Source: Eutreptiella sp. 'Long Island Sound 2002' (taxonomy: Eukaryota > Euglenozoa > Euglenophyceae > Eutreptiales > Eutreptiaceae). From it: DNA of 64,000 bases. Below, in pieces: positions 1 to 10,590 of the stretch. The notes beneath the pieces were generated by a model. The model was not told where the DNA came from. It worked only from the letters and a program-made list of their open reading frames with translations, and did no database searches. The stretch spans positions 111,697,241 to 111,761,240 of the forward strand of contig OZ038383.1 in the NCBI GenBank assembly GCA_964036045.1, written 5' to 3'. The position numbers and the translations under genes are program-made. Position 1 is the first letter of the stretch; every line of letters starts with the position of its first letter.

Positions 1-254
1 TGGGAATGTCAATTTTGACCCAAATTTTATGTGATGCTGGATTTAAACTGCAATAATCTCATTGTAATCGATTGTGTAATTGCAATTTGATCACAATTCT
101 TGGATGCGCACACCAGGGGTGGAACTCAATCATGATTCCACTGCAACAGTTTGAATGTCATTGAGATGCTATGTCCTGGCGGTATGCAACTATGAACAAA
201 TAGCACATATGTACCTGTATGGCTACAAGTCACATAATTCAGGTTGCGAGCGTC
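1..254. other. AT-rich left flank of array A, no gene seen
   Basis: AT-rich sequence with no reading frame that looks coding and no match to the 35-bp monomer until about position 255. The change to array is abrupt: the sequence reads GGTTGCGAGCGTCA and then enters a monomer of the GGGATTTC type. I see no target-site duplication or terminal repeat at the junction. A forward open frame entering the array from this flank (from about 155) lacks an ATG at its start and is not evidence of a gene. Confidence 0.6.
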
Positions 255-3200
255 AGGGATTTCAATTTTGTGTACCCCTCAGAATGCCCAGGGGTTTCAA
301 TTTTGGATACCCCTCAGAATGCCCAGGGACTTCAATTTTGTATACCCCTCAGAATGCCCAGGGGTTTCAATTTTGTATACCCCTCAGAATGCCCACAGAT
401 TTCAATTTTGTATACCCCACAGAATGCCCAGGGGTTTCAATTTTTTATACCCCTCAGAATGCCCAGGGGTTTCAATTTTGTGTACCCCTCAGAATGCCCA
501 GGGGTTTCAATTTTGTATACCCCTCAGAATGCCCAGGGGTTTCAGTTTTGTGTACCCCTCAGAATGCCCAGGGGTTTCAATTTTGTGTACCCCTCAGAAT
601 GCTCAGGGGTTTCAATTTTGTATACCCCTCAGAATGCTCAGGGGTTTCAATTTTGTATACCCCTCAGAATGCCCAGGGGTTTCAATTTTGGATACCCCTC
701 AGAATGCCCAGGGACTTCAATTTTGTGTACCCCTCAGAATGCCCAGGGGTTTCAATTTTGTATACCCCTCAGAATGCCCAGGGATTTCAATTTTGTATAC
801 CCCACAGAATGCCCAGGGGTTTCAATTTTGTGTACCCCTCAGAATGCCCAGGGGTTTCAATTTTGTATACCCCACAGAATGCCCAGGGGTTTCAATTTTG
901 TGTACCCCTCAGAATGCCCAGGGGTTTCAATTTTGTATACCCCTCAGAATGCCCAGGGATTTCAATTTTGTATACCCCACAGAATGCCCAGGGGTTTCAA
1001 TTTTGTGTACCCCTCAGAATGCCCAGGGGTTTCAATTTTGTGTACCCCTCAGAATGCTCAGGGGTTTCAATTTTGTATACCCCACAGAATGCCCAGGGGT
1101 TTCAATTTTGTGTACCCCTCAGAATGCCCAGGGGTTTCAATTTTGTGTACCCCTCAGAATGCCCAGGGGTTTCAATTTTGTGTACCCCTCAGAATGCTCA
1201 GGGGTTTCAATTTTGTATACCCCTCAGAATGCCCAGGGGTTTCAATTTTGGATACCCCTCAGAATGCCCAGGGACTTCAATTTTGTATACCCCTCAGAAT
1301 GCCCAGGGGTTTCAATTTTGTATACCCCTCAGAATGCCCAGGGATTTCAATTTTGTATACCCCACAGAATGCCCAGGGGTTTCAATTTTGTGTACCCCTC
1401 AGAATGCCCAGGGGTTTCAATTTTGTGTACCCCTCAGAATGCCCAGGGGTTTCAATTTTGTGTACCCCTCAGAATGCCCAGGGGTTTCAATTTTGTGTAC
1501 CCCTCAGAATGCCCAGGGGTTTCAATTTTGTATACCCCTCAGAATGCCCAGGGGTTTCAATTTTGTGTACCCCTCAGAATGCCCAGGGGTTTCAATTTTG
1601 TGTACCCCTCAGAATGCTCAGGGGTTTCAATTTTGTATACCCCTCAGAATGCCCAGGGGTTTCAATTTTGTATACCCCTCAGAATGCCCAGGGATTTCAA
1701 TTTTGTATACCCCACAGAATGCCCAGGGGTTTCAATTTTGTGTACCCCTCAGAATGCCCAGGGGTTTCAATTTTGTGTACCCCTCAGAATGCCCAGGGGT
1801 TTCAATTTTGTGTACCCCTCAGAATGCCAAGGGGTTTCAATTTTGTATACCCCTCAGAATGCCCAGGGGTTTCAATTTTGTATACCCCTCAGAATGCCCA
1901 GGGATTTCAATTTTGTATACCCCACAGAATGCCCAGGGGTTTCAATTTTGTGTACCCCTCAGAATGCCCAGGGATTTCAATTTTGTATACCCCACAGAAT
2001 GCCCAGGGGTTTCAATTTTGTGTACCCCTCAGAATGCCCAGGGGTTTCAATTTTGTGTACCCCTCAGAATGCTCAGGGGTTTCAATTTTGTATACCCCTC
2101 AGAATGCCCAGGGGTTTCAATTTTGGATACCCCTCAGAATGCCCAGGGACTTCAATTTTGTATACCCCTCAGAATGCCCAGGGGTTTCAATTTTGTATAC
2201 CCCTCAGAATGCCCAGGGATTTCAATTTTGTATACCCCACAGAATGCCCAGGGGTTTCAATTTTGTGTACCCCTCAGAATGCCCAGGGGTTTCAATTTTG
2301 TGTACCCCTCAGAATGCCCAGGGGTTTCAATTTTGTGTACCCCTCAGAATGCCCAGGGGTTTCAATTTTGTGTACCCCTCAGAATGCCCAGGGGTTTCAA
2401 TTTTGTATACCCCTCAGAATGCCCAGGGGTTTCAATTTTGTGTACCCCTCAGAATGCCCAGGGGTTTCAATTTTGTGTACCCCTCAGAATGCCCAGGGGT
2501 TTCAATTTTGTATACCCCTCAGAATGCCCAGGGGTTTCAATTTTGTATACCCCTCAGAATGCCCAGGGATTTCAATTTTGTATACCCCACAGAATGCCCA
2601 GGGGTTTCAATTTTGTGTACCCCTCAGAATGCCCAGGGGTTTCAATTTTGTGTACCCCTCAGAATGCCCAGGGGTTTCAATTTTGTGTACCCCTCAGAAT
2701 GCCAAGGGGTTTCAATTTTGTATACCCCTCAGAATGCCCAGGGGTTTCAATTTTGTATACCCCTCAGAATGCCCAGGGATTTCAATTTTGTATACCCCAC
2801 AGAATGCCCAGGGGTTTCAATTTTGTGTACCCCTCAGAATGCCCAGGGGTTTCAATTTTGTGTACCCCTCAGAATGCCCAGGGGTTTCAATTTTGTGTAC
2901 CCCTCAGAATGCCCAGGGGTTTCAATTTTGTGTACCCCTCAGAATGCCCAGGGGTTTCAATTTTGTATACCCCTCAGAATGCCCAGGGGTTTCAATTTTG
3001 TGTACCCCTCAGAATGCCCAGGGGTTTCAATTTTGTGTACCCCTCAGAATGCTCAGGGGTTTCAATTTTGTATACCCCTCAGAATGCCCAGGGGTTTCAA
3101 TTTTGTATACCCCTCAGAATGCCCAGGGATTTCAATTTTGTATACCCCACAGAATGCCCAGGGGTTTCAATTTTGTGTACCCCTCAGAATGCCCAGGGGT

Positions 3201-6200
3201 TTCAATTTTGTGTACCCCTCAGAATGCCCAGGGGTTTCAATTTTGTGTACCCCTCAGAATGCTCAGGGGTTTCAATTTTGTATACCCCTCAGAATGCCCA
3301 GGGCTTTCAATTTTGTATACCCCTCAGAATGCCCAGGGACTTCAATTTTGTATACCCCTCAGAATGCCCAGGGGTTTCAATTTTGTATACCCCTCAGAAT
3401 GCCCAGGGGTTTCAATTTTGTGTACCCCTCAGAATGCCCAGGGGTTTCAATTTTGTGTACCCCTCAGAATGCCCAGGGGTTTCAATTTTGTATACCCCTC
3501 AGAATGCCCAGGGGTTTCAATTTTGTGTACCCCTCAGAATGCCCAGGGGTTTCAATTTTGTGTACCCCTCAGAATGCTCAGGGGTTTCAATTTTGTATAC
3601 CCCTCAGAATGCCCAGGGGTTTCAATTTTGTATACCCCTCAGAATGCCCAGGGATTTCAATTTTGTATACCCCACAGAATGCCCAGGGGTTTCAATTTTG
3701 TGTACCCCTCAGAATGCCCAGGGGTTTCAATTTTGTGTACCCCTCAGAATGCCCAGGGATTTCAATTTTGTATACCCCACAGAATGCCCAGGGCTTTCAA
3801 TTTTGGATACCCCTCAGAATGCCCAGGGCTTTCAATTTTGTATACCCCTCAGAATGCCCAGGGCTTTCAATTTTGTGTACCCCTCAGAATGCCCAGGGCT
3901 TTCAATTTTGGATACCCCTCAGAATGCCCAGGGCTTTCAATTTTGTGTACCCCTCAGAATGCCCAGGGCTTTCAATTTTGTATACCCCTCAGAATGCCCA
4001 GGGCTTTCAATTTTGTGTACCCCTCAGAATGCCCAGGGCTTTCAATTTTGGATACCCCTCAGAATGCCCAGGGACTTCAATTTTGTGTACCCCTCAGAAT
4101 GCCCAGGGCTTTCAATTTTGTGTACCCCTCAGAATGCCCAGGGGTTTCAATTTTGTGTACCCCTCAGAATGCCCAGGGATTTCAATTTTGTGTACCCCTC
4201 AGAATGCCCAGGGGTTTCAATTTTGTGTACCCCTCAGAATGCCCAGGGGTTTCAATTTTGGATACCCCTCAGAATGCCCAGGGGTTTCAATTTCGTATAC
4301 CCCTCAGAATGCCCAGGGGTTTCAATTTTGTATACCCCTCAGAATGCCCAGGGGTTTCAATTTTGTGTACCCCTCAGAATGCCCAGGGGTTTCAATTTTG
4401 TATACCCCTCAGAATGCCCAGGGGTTTCAATTTTGTGTACCCCTCAGAATGCCCAGGGGTTTTAATTTTGTGTACCCCTCAGAATGCCCAGGGGTTTCAA
4501 TTTTGTGTACCCCTCAGAATGCCCAGGGATTTCAATTTTGTGTACCCCTCAGAATGCCCAGGGATTTCAATTTTGTGTACCCCTCAGAATGCCCAGGGGT
4601 TTCAATTTTGTATACCCCTCAGAATGCCCAGGGGTTTCAATTTTGTATACCCCTCAGAATGCCCAGGGGTTTCAATTTTGTGTACCCCTCAGAATGCCCA
4701 GGGCTTTCAATTTTGTGTACCCCTCAGAATGCCCAGGGATTTCAATTTTGTATACCCCTCAGAATGCCCAGGGGTTTCAATTTTGTATACCCCTCAGAAT
4801 GCCCAGGGCTTTCAATTTTGTGTACCCCTCAGAATGCCCAGGGGTTTCAATTTTGTGTACCCCTCAGAATGCCCAGGGGTTTCAATTTTGTGTACCCCTC
4901 AGAATGCCCAGGGATTTCAATTTTGTGTACCCCTCAGAATGCCCAGGGATTTCAATTTTGTGTACCCCTCAGAATGCCCAGGGGTTTCAATTTTGGATAC
5001 CCCTCAGAATGCCCAGGGGTTTCAATTTTGTATACCCCTCAGAATGCCCAGGGGTTTCAATTTTGTGTACCCCTCAGAATGCCCAGGGCTTTCAATTTTG
5101 TGTACCCCTCAGAATGCCCAGGGATTTCAATTTTGTATACCCCTCAGAATGCCCAGGGGTTTCAATTTTGTGTACCCCTCAGAATGCTCAGGGGTTTCAA
5201 TTTTGTGTACCCCTCAGAATGCCCAGGGCTTTCAATTTTGTATACCCCTCAGAATGCCCAGGGCTTTCAATTTTGTGTACCCCTCAGAATGCCCAGGGGT
5301 TTCAATTTTGCGTACCCCTCAGAATGCCCAGGGCTTTCAATTTTGGATACCCCTCAGAATGCCCAGGGACTTCAATTTTGTGTACCCCTCAGAATGCCCA
5401 GGGCTTTCAATTTTGTGTACCCCTCAGAATGCCCAGGGGTTTCAATTTTGTGTACCCCTCAGAATGCCCAGGGGTTTCAATTTTGTGTACCCCTCAGAAT
5501 GCCCAGGGGTTTCAATTTTGTGTACCCCTCAGAATGCTCAGGGGTTTCAATTTTGTGTACCCCTCAGAATGCCCAGGGGTTTCAATTTTGGATACCCCTC
5601 AGAATGCCCAGGGCTTTCAATTTTGGATACCCCTCAGAATGCCCAGGGACTTCAATTTTGTGTACCCCTCAGAATGCCCAAGGGTTTCAATTTTGGATAC
5701 CCCTCAGAATGCCCAGGGGTTTCAATTTTGTATACCCCTCAGAATGCCCAGGGGTTTCAATTTTGTGTACCCCTCAGAATGCTCAGGGGTTTCAATTTTG
5801 TGTACCCCTCAGAATGCCCAGGGCTTTCAATTTTGTATACCCCTCAGAATGCCCAGGGCTTTCAATTTTGTGTACCCCTCAGAATGCCCAGGGCTTTCAA
5901 TTTTGGATACCCCTCAGAATGCCCAGGGACTTCAATTTTGGATACCCCTCAGAATGCCCAGGGACTTCAATTTTGTGTACCCCTCAGAATGCCCAGGGGT
6001 TTCAATTTTGTGTACCCCTCAGAATGCCCAGGGGTTTCAATTTTGTGTACCCCTCAGAATGCTCAGGGGTTTCAATTTTGTGTACCCCTCAGAATGCCCA
6101 GGGGTTTCAATTTTGGATACCCCTCAGAATGCCCAGGGCTTTCAATTTTGGATACCCCTCAGAATGCCCAGGGACTTCAATTTTGTGTACCCCTCAGAAT

Positions 6201-6623
6201 GCCCAAGGGTTTCAATTTTGGATACCCCTCAGAATGCCCAGGGGTTTCAATTTTGTATACCCCTCAGAATGCCCAGGGGTTTCAATTTTGTGTACCCCTC
6301 AGAATGCCCAGGGGTTTCAATTTTGTATACCCCTCAGAATGCCCAGGGATTTTAATTTCGTATACCCCTCAGAATGCCCAGGGATTTCAATTTTGTATAC
6401 CCCTCAGAATGCCCAGGGGTTTCAATTTTGTGTACCCCTCAGAATGCCCAGGGGTTTCAATTTTGTGTACCCCTCAGAATGCCCAGGGGTTTCAATTTTG
6501 TATACCCCTCAGAATGCCCAGGGGTTTCAATTTTGTATACCCCTCAGAATGCCCAGGGATTTTAATTTCGTATACCCCTCAGAATGCCCAGGGATTTCAA
6601 TTTTGTATACCCCTCAGAATGCC
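255..6623 (+). repeat. Array A: 35-bp tandem satellite, about 182 units
   Basis: Head-to-tail repeat of a 35-bp monomer. Reading from the G-run, its blocks are GGGGTTTCAATTTT (1-14), GTGTAC or GTATAC (15-20) and CCCTCAGAATGCCCA (21-35). The span of 6369 bp divides into 182.0 units, so there is no net indel over 6.4 kb. Variation is almost all base substitution at a few sites: GGGG/GGGA/GGGC before TTTC, GTGTAC/GTATAC/GGATAC, CCCCTCAG/CCCCACAG, and GCCCAG/GCTCAG. The monomer is 17/35 GC and has no CpG, and only a handful of CpGs appear in the whole array. No stop codon exists in any plus-strand phase of the consensus, so all three forward frames run open for 4-6.5 kb, while the minus strand has a TGA in every unit. 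I call this a minisatellite. Whether it is transcribed or translated cannot be told from sequence. Confidence 0.97.
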
Positions 6624-6776
6624 GCGGGGGTGCTAGGGGGCAGACCCCCCGCCCCCCACTATATCCACCCCTGGTTGTCCAGGTCCCGAACTACGAACTG
6701 TAGTGTGCACTGACTCCTCTTGTGTGATTCTCGGCGGGCAAGGCACCGCTCAGAGATAGAAAAGCCGAGGCTGGAG
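6624..6776. other. GC-rich right flank of array A
   Basis: The last monomer breaks at CAGAATGCC and is followed by G- and C-runs (GGGGGTGCTAGGGGG, then CCCCCCGCCCCCC) and a short unique stretch. No gene is recognised. It separates the array from the RNase H-like remnant. Confidence 0.5.
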
Positions 6777-7386
6777 GGGGTTCAGTGGCCCTGTGGCCTG
6801 CATAGAGCTATGGGATGACCTCTTGCACAAAATTTCTAAACCTGGACAGGAACTGCTCTAGGTCAAGGTGCCGTCCCATGTGGACGTGCCAAGTAAGGAA
6901 GAAGCTGACCGTCTGTCCAACGTGGGCCGCCTGTCCCACCCCCACTGCCCCACCAAGGCAACACCTGCACTGCAAGTTGTTCACACTTCCCCGACAACAA
7001 AAGTCAAAAGGAAAAAATTGGACTTAGCAGACACACCCCGGATGACGATTACAATTACGATTGACCACTCTGGCTGGACCGGTGCGCAGGATGCATGTAT
7101 TGTCACGCAGTCGGCCCTGAGCACGGGAACGGGAGCACGGGACGATGCCTTGGACAGGGGTGTGTCTGAGCTGTCTGAGCTGCAACCGGAACCACTGTCA
7201 TCACCACTGGATTCAGCGGCACGACAAGGCTGCCAATACACATACCTGCAATCCAGCCCCCTTTTCCCTCCACAATCAAAGCACAACCGCATCACATTAC
7301 ATTCTGACCACAAAAACTGCGGTCAGAAAAACCCCTGCTTGCACAGGCCCCATGCTTGCGCAAGGGGGGGGAACTTACATTCTTAG
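6777..7386 (+). pseudogene. Retroelement RNase H remnant
   Basis: One plus frame reads ELWDDLLHKISKPGQELL, then an in-frame TAG at 6859-6861, then VKVPSHVDVPSKEEADRL followed by SNVGRLSHP. This resembles the C-terminal part of the RNase H domain of retroelements, where a VPSH.....GNE.AD.LA..GR pattern carries the conserved His and the last catalytic Asp. Here His and Asp are kept but GNE has become SKE. Downstream the frame stays open to 7386 with an acidic, Ser-rich tail (LSELQPEPLSSPLDSAARQ). The first half of the domain, with the other acidic residues, is not seen, and an upstream TAG also interrupts the frame near 6757. I read it as a decayed fragment beside array A. A spliced host RNase H-like gene is less likely. 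Confidence 0.5.
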
Positions 7387-7444
7387 CCCAAGTATACCAA
7401 GAGTGCAATTGCTAGTCGCCACACCCTTGTGCGGAACACTTCAC

Positions 7445-7909
7445 CTAACTCTTGTGAAAAACTTTTGGGGGAGACCCGACTGCTCTGGATGGAGACAATC
7501 GCACCTGTCCTGTGGCCTGCGCGGCCGGACACGTACACTTTGCCCCTGGGGACGTGTGCATGTCGTCCGGGAGTGTGTCCCTTTGCTTGTGTAGGTTTTT
7601 CATGATTAGTGCGTGCCTCGGTCTTTTTGTTTTTTGCTTGGCCTGACCAACCTTCGCCCAACGCTCGTGTGGCTCAGCCGAAGGAGCAGAAACAAGGTCC
7701 AATTGCACGAAGTTACTTTTTTTTTGTACATCCGCCAGTCCAATGCACGGCCCCATCCGGGGAGCGGAATCATGGCTATGCCATGGTCCGTAATGATCGG
7801 AGGCGTTAACAAACGCTCCCTCGAATTTCCAGCGTTGGTACATCCGGTCATCGGGGTATGCCTCTTGGCCATGTGTCAGCCTGTGACCCTGATCACAGCA
7901 ATGCCTCAT
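7445..7909 (-). other. Coding-like open frame, unidentified
   Basis: A minus-strand frame of about 154 codons with mixed, protein-like composition (for example AYPDDRMYQRWKFEGAFV and KTKRPRHALIMKNLHKQRD). A possible 3' splice site (GTCACAG) lies just before the LTHGQEAYPDD segment. I recognise no family. The overlapping minus frame at 7383-7661 is also open, so the correct frame is uncertain. It could be an exon, an old element or chance. It lies beyond the 3' end of the PAH gene, on the same strand. Confidence 0.2.
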
Positions 7910-8019
7910 TATTGTTTGATGCTCTCTCTTCCAATTCTCTCACTCCTCGCTTGGCCTACTTCTGGATGTACCCTCTATCGCCGTCGCTGTCTTTCCCCTC
8001 GTCTTCCCTCTCTCTTTGC

Positions 8020-8305
8020 TGTAGTCCACACTCCTGACTCCTGTTTGTCCAGTCGTACAAAGTTACGCAAGGGGCGCGGTGGGAGGGGGTGCTGGTGGTG
8101 CTGAGGTATGAAGCAAACCACCGGCCTTTGGCAACCTGCAACCATCAGAATGCCTTCGTCAACACCATCATTGGGAATAGTCACTTCGGTTGCGGTTGGG
8201 CACTGCGCCGATAGATGAAGTGTCTCATCAACGTGTTGAAGCTGCAGTGGGGCATCCCTTTTCTCAAACGACCACTTGGATTTCACGGGGTCTCTTGGGA
8301 TTTGC
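8020..8305 (-). other. Coding-like open frame, unidentified
   Basis: Part of a minus-strand frame open over 7975-8508. The middle section reads like protein (DPVKSKWSFEKRDAPLQLQ, then HVDETLHLSAQCPTATEV), while its ends are Pro/Arg-rich and look like chance frame. It could be an exon joined to the frame at 7445-7909, but I cannot fix splice sites with confidence. No domain is recognised. Confidence 0.2.
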
Positions 8306-8508
8306 TTTTCATTGTGCCTCAGGGTGGTCCGGTTTGGTGCGTCGAGTTGTCTTTGCGCAGTGTAGGGGAGCCGGGTAGGGCTGTTTGGGTCACTCGGGAA
8401 AAGCGAGGTGGGCTGCCCGGGGCTCGAGGTGGCGTGGCTGGTCCTTGCCTGCGGTGGCGGGTCACTGCATTCTGCTGGCCTTCTTGACCCTTGGCCTCCC
8501 ACATTCAT

Positions 8509-9997
8509 TCACTATACAACCTCCAAAGGGACAAAACATGTCAAACACCCAACACCTCCCCTAACCCAACCTCAATCCCAATCAAATCTTCTGTGTCCCA
8601 TACCCACTCCATGCGGTAGTGCCCCTTTTCCCCCGATGCCCCCATGCCTCCAACCTCTATGCCCTCATAACCTGCGGCTCGGACGCCCTCCCCAGGTCTT
8701 TCACCGAGTCAGATGGGTCTGGACAGGGGGCTTCACCACAAGGGACCGCGGACCCCTGGGAAAGGTGCCATCCGGATGGGGCAGCCCTGCCACTGCCCGA
8801 CCAAGTGGGGGAAATGGGGTTTGCCAGCCACGCTCTCCCGGAGAGCCTGGCTTCCGCACGGCAGCTTGGGGCTCTCATACGCCCCCAGTTCAGTGTCCCC
8901 TGGGTACGAGTGGCCAGAAGCCCAGTGTCTCAGCTCACTCAGTCACCGGCCACATACTTCTTGTGAGCACCCATGGGCTCCAGGCCCTTCGGACACTCTG
9001 AGGGGTCAGCTCTGCAGGTCCACAAGACCTCTTGTGACAGTGAAGGCTACGGGCAATCGCTATGGGGGGTCTCGCCCTTACATGGCCGCAGTTCACTGAC
9101 AGGTCAGTCCTCCAAGAGGGTAGAAAGGGCCCCTGACCAGAGGGGGCGTGTGACTCTCAGCCATTGGCTCGGGGGAGCATGGACCAGGCAGTGTCCATGC
9201 CTCACCGTAGGAGGATCTACAGCGGGACCAGCCCGATGCACGGGCCATCCTGTCAACACCCTCCGTGCAAGACATCCACCCCGGCGGTGCCCCCCCCCCT
9301 GTGACATTCCGTCGGGTTGTTGCTCCTTTACGGGGCCCTGGACAGTCACCCGTTCTTCCCTTCGCATGTTGCGTCGGGTCGCTGCTTTCTGTCGACCGCT
9401 GCGGCCGGTGCTCTTGCTGGTGTCGTTTCCGCGTTCGCGGAGCCCAGTAGTTGGTGCGTTGGGACTGTGCTGAATGTGGCACGGTGTGCTGTTTGCGTGT
9501 CAACGGCGCCCAATAATTGGCGTATTGGGGGTGGTGCTGGTTGTTGCCGGGTCGTTTGACTGTTTTTGCTGTCCACACACCTCTGTCCACAGGCCGTCCA
9601 TAGCCTGCCTCGCTGTGTCTCCCCCCCCCCCCCCGGGTACCAGGCGCTGTGCACTCACACAGGAAGTAGGTTCCCCACCACAGTCCCGTGATGCCTCACA
9701 AGTCCGAGGAGGCAACCGCAGTATAGTGAGACCCGCCGGTGGTGCTCGCCGGGTGCTCGGCACAAGGGCACCATTCATACCCATACCACACCCATACCAA
9801 TGCCCCAGGTCTTCAGACCCCCCCCCCACTCGCACTACTCTGTGCCGCCGCTTTTCCAATGTGCCTTGAAGCGGAGGAGTAAAAGAGGGGTCACAATAAT
9901 TTCGTGTTCTTGGCTTAGGTCACGGGGGTTACAGGGGCCAGAGTCGGGGACAAAGACGACGGTGTCAAGGAATTGGACGCAGGCGTTGGCTCTTAGC
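8509..9997. other. Intergenic stretch without recognised gene
   Basis: GC-rich, with several overlapping short frames on both strands and none with convincing protein character. It contains poly-C runs (9291-9299, 9621-9634 and near 9820) and the imperfect tandem duplication listed at 9421-9560. Nothing else is supported. Confidence 0.5.
9421..9560 (+). repeat. Imperfect tandem duplication, about 75 bp
   Basis: The segment around GAGCCCAGTAGTTGGTGCGT is repeated about 75 bp later as GGCGCCCAATAATTGGCGTA, each followed by a TTGGG and TGTGCTG/TGGTGCTG block. The copies differ at many sites, so the duplication is old. No function can be inferred. Confidence 0.5.
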
Positions 9998-10105
9998 TGC
10001 GTGTCCACTGAAACCGCTTTGGCATGGGCATGGCTACATGGTTGGCTTGGGTTAGGGCAGCCCATGGTCTGTTGTGCGAGAGAGAGAGAGAGAGAGCTGG
10101 GCAGG
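9998..10105 (+). repeat. Direct repeat pair, copy 1
   Basis: Contains CCACTGAAACCGCTTTGGCA and TTGGGTTAGGGCAGCCCATG, followed by GTCTGTTGTGC and a (GA) run at about 10078-10097. A diverged copy with the same block order lies at 10384-10480. No gene is seen in it. Confidence 0.65.
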
Positions 10106-10177
10106 GCTCCCTTTAAGGGGGGGGGGGTCCAGGGGGTTGGACCCCCCCCCCCCCCCGGGTGGTGATGAGGTTTTATA

Positions 10178-10280
10178 GGCGCCAAATGCCGAAGAAAATT
10201 TTTGGTCTAAACTAATTGGCGCTGAAGACGCCAGCGAAAAAATTTGATCGGCTGAAGGCGCGGAAAAAAATTTGGCCCCA
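10178..10280 (+). repeat. Short imperfect tandem repeat, about 3 units
   Basis: Three related units near 30-38 bp, each with a GCTGAAGGCGC or GCCGAAG block followed by GAAAAAAATTTGG. It is bracketed by the poly-C run at 10142-10156 and a poly-G run near 10288-10301. Possibly the body of a small mobile element whose ends are the homopolymer runs; that is inference. Confidence 0.5.
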
Positions 10281-10383
10281 TGTGTCAATGGGGGGGGGGG
10301 GGGATCCCCCACCACCACACCCCCCTCCACCCCCCCAGCGGTGCTGAGTTGTTAAAAGGAGCCCTGGCGGTGCTGCTCTGGCC

Positions 10384-10480
10384 GTGTCGACTGAAACCGC
10401 ATTGGCATGGCATAGCAGCACGGCGCTTGGGTTAGGCAGCCCATGGTCTGCTGTGCAGAGGAAGAAAGAGGGCAGGGCAG
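10384..10480 (+). repeat. Direct repeat pair, copy 2
   Basis: Diverged second copy of 9998-10105 (CGACTGAAACCGCATTGGCA, TTGGGTTAGGCAGCCCATGG, TCTGCTGTGC). The GA run is replaced by GAGGAAGAAAGAGG. It ends about 110 bp before the stop codon end of the PAH gene, so it may lie in that gene's 3' untranslated or flanking region. Confidence 0.65.
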
Positions 10481-10590
10481 AGCAGTGTGCTGCTCAAGGG
10501 AAAGCGCCATGCAAGGGCAAGGGATCGGTCAGTGCAGGCTGACTGCAGCGCCTTCGATCAATGTATCGGATGATGACTCGTGCGGTGTGA

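Noticed and set aside
255-6623. CRISPR array
   Set aside because: Repeats are contiguous with no unique spacers, the unit is the whole period, and the genome is eukaryotic.
255-6623. Telomeric repeat
   Set aside because: The unit is 35 bp and lacks a TTAGGG- or TTTAGGG-like core. It is an interstitial minisatellite.
155-6713. Three overlapping forward open frames of about 1436, 2164 and 2130 codons across array A
   Set aside because: They are the same 35-residue period read in three phases of one 35-bp satellite, without a credible start. Openness follows from the monomer sequence. I annotate a repeat and treat coding as a hypothesis only.
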